DNA from: an uncultured Prevotella sp. | GTDB lineage: Bacteria > Bacteroidota > Bacteroidia > Bacteroidales > Bacteroidaceae | Direction of reading: 5' to 3' | Length of the DNA stretch: 47,564 nucleotides | Assembly (NCBI GenBank): GCA_945875635.1 | Contig: CAMCLD010000014.1 | Span: 1 to 47,564 of the forward strand | Shown: piece by piece, positions 45,866 through 47,564 of the stretch | Numbering within the stretch: the first letter of the stretch is position 1 | How the letters are laid out: each line of letters opens with the position of its first letter | The notes under the pieces: generated by a model | Databases searched by the model: none | The model's input: the letters and a program-made list of their open reading frames with translations, nothing else | What the model was told of the DNA's origin: nothing | Made by a program: the position numbers and the translations under genes

Positions 45866-45960
45866 CTCAATCCATTGAGATTTGTATGGTTTTTCATTCA
45901 TTGGTTCTATTCATCACATCGAATAGAACCAATAAAGCTGTTTTGCTCAATATATTGCGC
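45866..45960. promoter_or_regulatory. Operator cluster between the divergent transfer promoters
   Basis: Three sites lie in the divergent gap. CTCAAT-CC-ATTGAG (45867-45880) is a perfect palindrome. ATTGGTTCTATT (45900-45911) and its exact reverse complement (45922-45933) form the same 12-bp repeat as at 2878-2910. GCTCAATATATTGCGC (45945-45960) is a near palindrome, 11 bp after that repeat. They probably bind the regulators that switch transfer genes. Confidence 0.75.
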
Positions 45961-46000
45961 ATTATAAGATTGCCTTATTATATGTAATGCTCATGTGATT

Positions 46001-46008
46001 TATCTTTG
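46001..46008 (+). promoter_or_regulatory. -7 box 4 nt before an ATG (leaderless promoter)
   Basis: TATCTTTG fits TAnnTTTG and ends 4 nt before the ATG at 46013. With the usual distance to the start point, transcription would begin at or next to the A of the ATG. It also argues against the GTG at 45995. Confidence 0.55.
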
Positions 46009-46012
46009 CAAC

Positions 46013-46705
46013 ATGAAAAGAATACTCATATCAGCAATCATAGTTCTATTGGCATTCAACACTGCTTGTATCGCACAAATTTCATCAGGACGATTTTATT
46101 CATTGGGTAATACGAATTCAAAGAGAACAAGCGTGAGGAATGTACACCTTGACGATCCGAATGACAGCATTTCGTCACCATCGAGTCCTGTACTTCCAGA
46201 GCAGAATGCCAGTACAAAACAGTCATCTTACTCTATTGAAGAGTTGAAATCTTTGATAGAAAAATATGATCGAGAAATATCTTTAAGAAAAAGCACAAGT
46301 CGTGTTCCATCAGTCGGTAACAGCAAAAGAATACATAGCTATCGTCAATGGAACCCAAGAGAACTTAATCTGAAGAATTTGACAGACGTAATAACTGAAG
46401 TAGGTCTCTCAAACAAATTATTTGTTCTTGCGCAAGCAATGCTGGAAACTGGTAATTTCAGCAGCAGGGTCTGTAAGGAATACAACAACCTATTCGGCTT
46501 GTATGACAGTAAGAACAGGGATTACTATCGCTTTGAAAGATGGGAAGATAGTGTGGTGGGTTATGGGAAGATGATACAGTATAGGTATAAGGGAGGAAAC
46601 TACTTGAATTTTCTCAAACGAATCGGATATGCGGAAGACCCTCGATATATCACCAAGGTAGCAAAGATGGCAAAGTCAATATACAATAGATTGTTTTGCG
46701 ACTAA
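46013..46705 (+). CDS. Secreted glucosaminidase (peptidoglycan hydrolase)
   Basis: 230 residues. Signal peptide MKRILISAIIVLLAFNTACIAQ, then a low-complexity linker (about 23-115) and a FlgJ-like glucosaminidase domain (about 118-230) with catalytic E145 (AQAMLETGNFSS) and YNNLFGLY. It would open the cell wall for the transfer channel. The ATG at 46013 gives an intact signal peptide; an upstream GTG lies inside the promoter. It is followed 103 bp later by an M23 peptidase gene. Confidence 0.85.
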   Translation: MKRILISAIIVLLAFNTACIAQISSGRFYSLGNTNSKRTSVRNVHLDDPNDSISSPSSPVLPEQNASTKQSSYSIEELKSLIEKYDREISLRKSTSRVPSVGNSKRIHSYRQWNPRELNLKNLTDVITEVGLSNKLFVLAQAMLETGNFSSRVCKEYNNLFGLYDSKNRDYYRFERWEDSVVGYGKMIQYRYKGGNYLNFLKRIGYAEDPRYITKVAKMAKSIYNRLFCD

Positions 46706-46706
46706 T

Positions 46707-46782
46707 GCTCAAAATATTATTGTAATCAGAAACACACATTTTAATAAATCACCCATAAATACATTGCTCAATATTTTGATAC
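46707..46782. promoter_or_regulatory. Two CTCAAT-type operator elements before the M23 gene
   Basis: GCTCAAAATATTATTG (46707-46722) and GCTCAATATTTTGATAC (46766-46782) resemble the palindromes at 2911 and 45945. The second contains TTTG (46775-46778), placed exactly 19 bp before the -7 box at 46798, so a bound regulator would touch the -33 element. Confidence 0.6.
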
Positions 46783-46805
46783 GTGAGAAATATTTTATAC
46801 CTTTG
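46775..46805 (+). promoter_or_regulatory. Complete Bacteroidetes promoter, leaderless
   Basis: TTTG (46775-46778), 19-bp spacer, TACCTTTG (46798-46805), then 3 nt to the ATG at 46809. This is the best match to the -33/-7 consensus in the window and predicts an mRNA with almost no leader. Confidence 0.65.
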
Positions 46806-46808
46806 TAT

Positions 46809-47456
46809 ATGAGGAATCGCCTCGTTGCTCTTGTTGTCTGCTTAGGCGTGTTTTCACATTCCCAAAGTATGGCACAGACCAATAGACATTTTCCGTTCAA
46901 CACAGTCGGGGATGCTTATGGTAAAAACAGAAACAAGGATGTTAAGGATAGAGACGCTGATGTTTTTGATGAAGTTGCGAATGTTGAAGACATCACCAAT
47001 CCACCAATAGATAGCATCATAAAGTTTGTTCCGTCTGTTTCATTGCCATTGAAGCATATCCAAGTCAATTCACCATTTGGAGTTCGGAAAGACCCAATGA
47101 ACAAGCGGACAAAACGCATACATAATGGGCTTGACTTGAAAGCGAAGTTTGAGGAGGTGTATTCCATGTTGCCTGGTGTGGTTACGGCTGCATCATACTC
47201 CACAAATGGTGGATATTATGTGACCATCAATCATGGCATATGTGTATGCTCCTACCTACATCTGTCAAAGATATTGGTAAGGACAGGACAGCGTGTCACG
47301 GCAGGATATATTATCGCCATCAGCGGAAACTCTGGTAAAAGGACGACAGGCCCACATCTTCACATTTCATGCAGATGGAAAAATGAGAGGGGCAAATTCT
47401 TTAATCCAATGTTGATACTGAGGTTTATTACAGAACAATTATTAAATAAGGAGTGA
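46809..47456 (+). CDS. Secreted M23-family metallopeptidase
   Basis: 215 residues from ATG 46809. Signal peptide about 1-22 (MRNRLVALVVCLGVFSHSQSMAQ), then an M23/LytM domain with HNGLD (H105, D109) and HLH (H183, H185), all metal ligands present. It would cut peptide cross-links of the cell wall. The upstream TTG start at 46764 is rejected because it lies inside the promoter and operator. Together with the 46013 product it matches the two domains of the fusion at 31353-32927. Confidence 0.88.
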   Translation: MRNRLVALVVCLGVFSHSQSMAQTNRHFPFNTVGDAYGKNRNKDVKDRDADVFDEVANVEDITNPPIDSIIKFVPSVSLPLKHIQVNSPFGVRKDPMNKRTKRIHNGLDLKAKFEEVYSMLPGVVTAASYSTNGGYYVTINHGICVCSYLHLSKILVRTGQRVTAGYIIAISGNSGKRTTGPHLHISCRWKNERGKFFNPMLILRFITEQLLNKE

Positions 47457-47460
47457 ACAT

Positions 47461-47564
47461 ATGGGACCGATATTGATAATCATTGCAGTGTTGCTTATCA
47501 TTGCAAAACACGACAAAACGAAGAAACGCCGCAAACGAACGTTGTGGGGCAAATCCGATTGGGA
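47461..47564 (+). CDS. Start of a membrane protein (cut by window end)
   Basis: 34 codons only. One hydrophobic segment (IGPILIIIAVLLIIA type, residues 2-15) is followed by a very basic stretch (KHDKTKKRRKR) and TLWGKSDW. It begins 4 bp after the M23 stop, so it is co-transcribed. The layout would suit an inner-membrane transfer component, such as the N-terminus of a coupling protein, but too little is present to decide. Confidence 0.5.
   Translation, partial: MGPILIIIAVLLIIAKHDKTKKRRKRTLWGKSDW

Noticed and set aside
45995..46012. GTG at 45995 as start of the glucosaminidase gene
   Set aside because: It overlaps the -7 promoter box; the ATG at 46013 begins a proper signal peptide.

Overview
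The window looks like most of an integrated conjugative element (ICE) from a Bacteroidales bacterium, probably Prevotella or a relative. Three things support this: promoters of the Bacteroidetes TAnnTTTG type, a transfer gene set of the kind found on Bacteroidetes elements (MobV relaxase, ArdC-like and other polyvalent proteins, a DUF4134-like pilin candidate), and moderate to low GC. The species is an inference. The left end is the 3' part of a tRNA-Ser(UGA) gene followed by a tyrosine integrase, the usual layout of an ICE that integrates at a tRNA 3' end. The right end lies outside the window.

Layout. 1-99: tRNA-Ser end and its terminator. 173-1360: integrase. 1361-2158: non-coding, packed with inverted repeats, including a MITE-like element of about 216 bp with a 7-bp target duplication. 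2159-2761 (-): catalytically dead serine-recombinase-like protein with an HTH. 2996-5844 (+): five small genes of unknown role. 5845-6113: hairpin-rich oriT candidate. 6114-7565 (+): MobV relaxase. 7740-27002 (-): a complete type 1 BREX phage-defence operon, read from 27002 downwards: XRE regulator, brxA, brxB, brxC, pglX, a SIR2-domain protein, pglZ, brxL, a CoiA-like nuclease, an AlbA_2/Schlafen-like ATPase, a serpin. 27209-45850 (-): one long transfer operon with primase, PH-domain protein, secreted and membrane transfer proteins, pilin candidate, M23-like proteins, peptidoglycan hydrolase, ArdC-type and MutS-domain polyvalent proteins, SSB-like protein, PRTase and an OmpA-type protein. 46013-47564 (+): secreted glucosaminidase, secreted M23 peptidase and the start of a further membrane protein.

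How it works together. The integrase moves the element at tRNA-Ser, the relaxase cuts at the putative oriT, and the long minus-strand operon builds and feeds the conjugation apparatus. ArdC-type proteins would protect incoming DNA from restriction in a new host. BREX then protects that host from phage. The BREX operon carries unusual passengers: a SIR2 NADase-like gene inserted between pglX and pglZ, and a downstream CoiA-like/AlbA_2/serpin trio. BrxL seems to end in a PLD-like MIT_C domain instead of a Lon protease domain.

Patterns that ordinary gene calling misses: (i) at least nine cargo-type proteins of the transfer module end in a basic/His C-terminus with a terminal Arg, a possible type IV secretion signal; (ii) identical 12-bp inverted-repeat operators 43 kb apart, each next to a CTCAAT-type palindrome at a divergent promoter; (iii) a dnaX-like A-AAA-AAG slippery run joining two transfer ORFs; (iv) two promoters whose -7 box sits 3-4 nt from the ATG, predicting leaderless mRNAs. 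All functional statements rest on motif recognition by eye; no database search was run.
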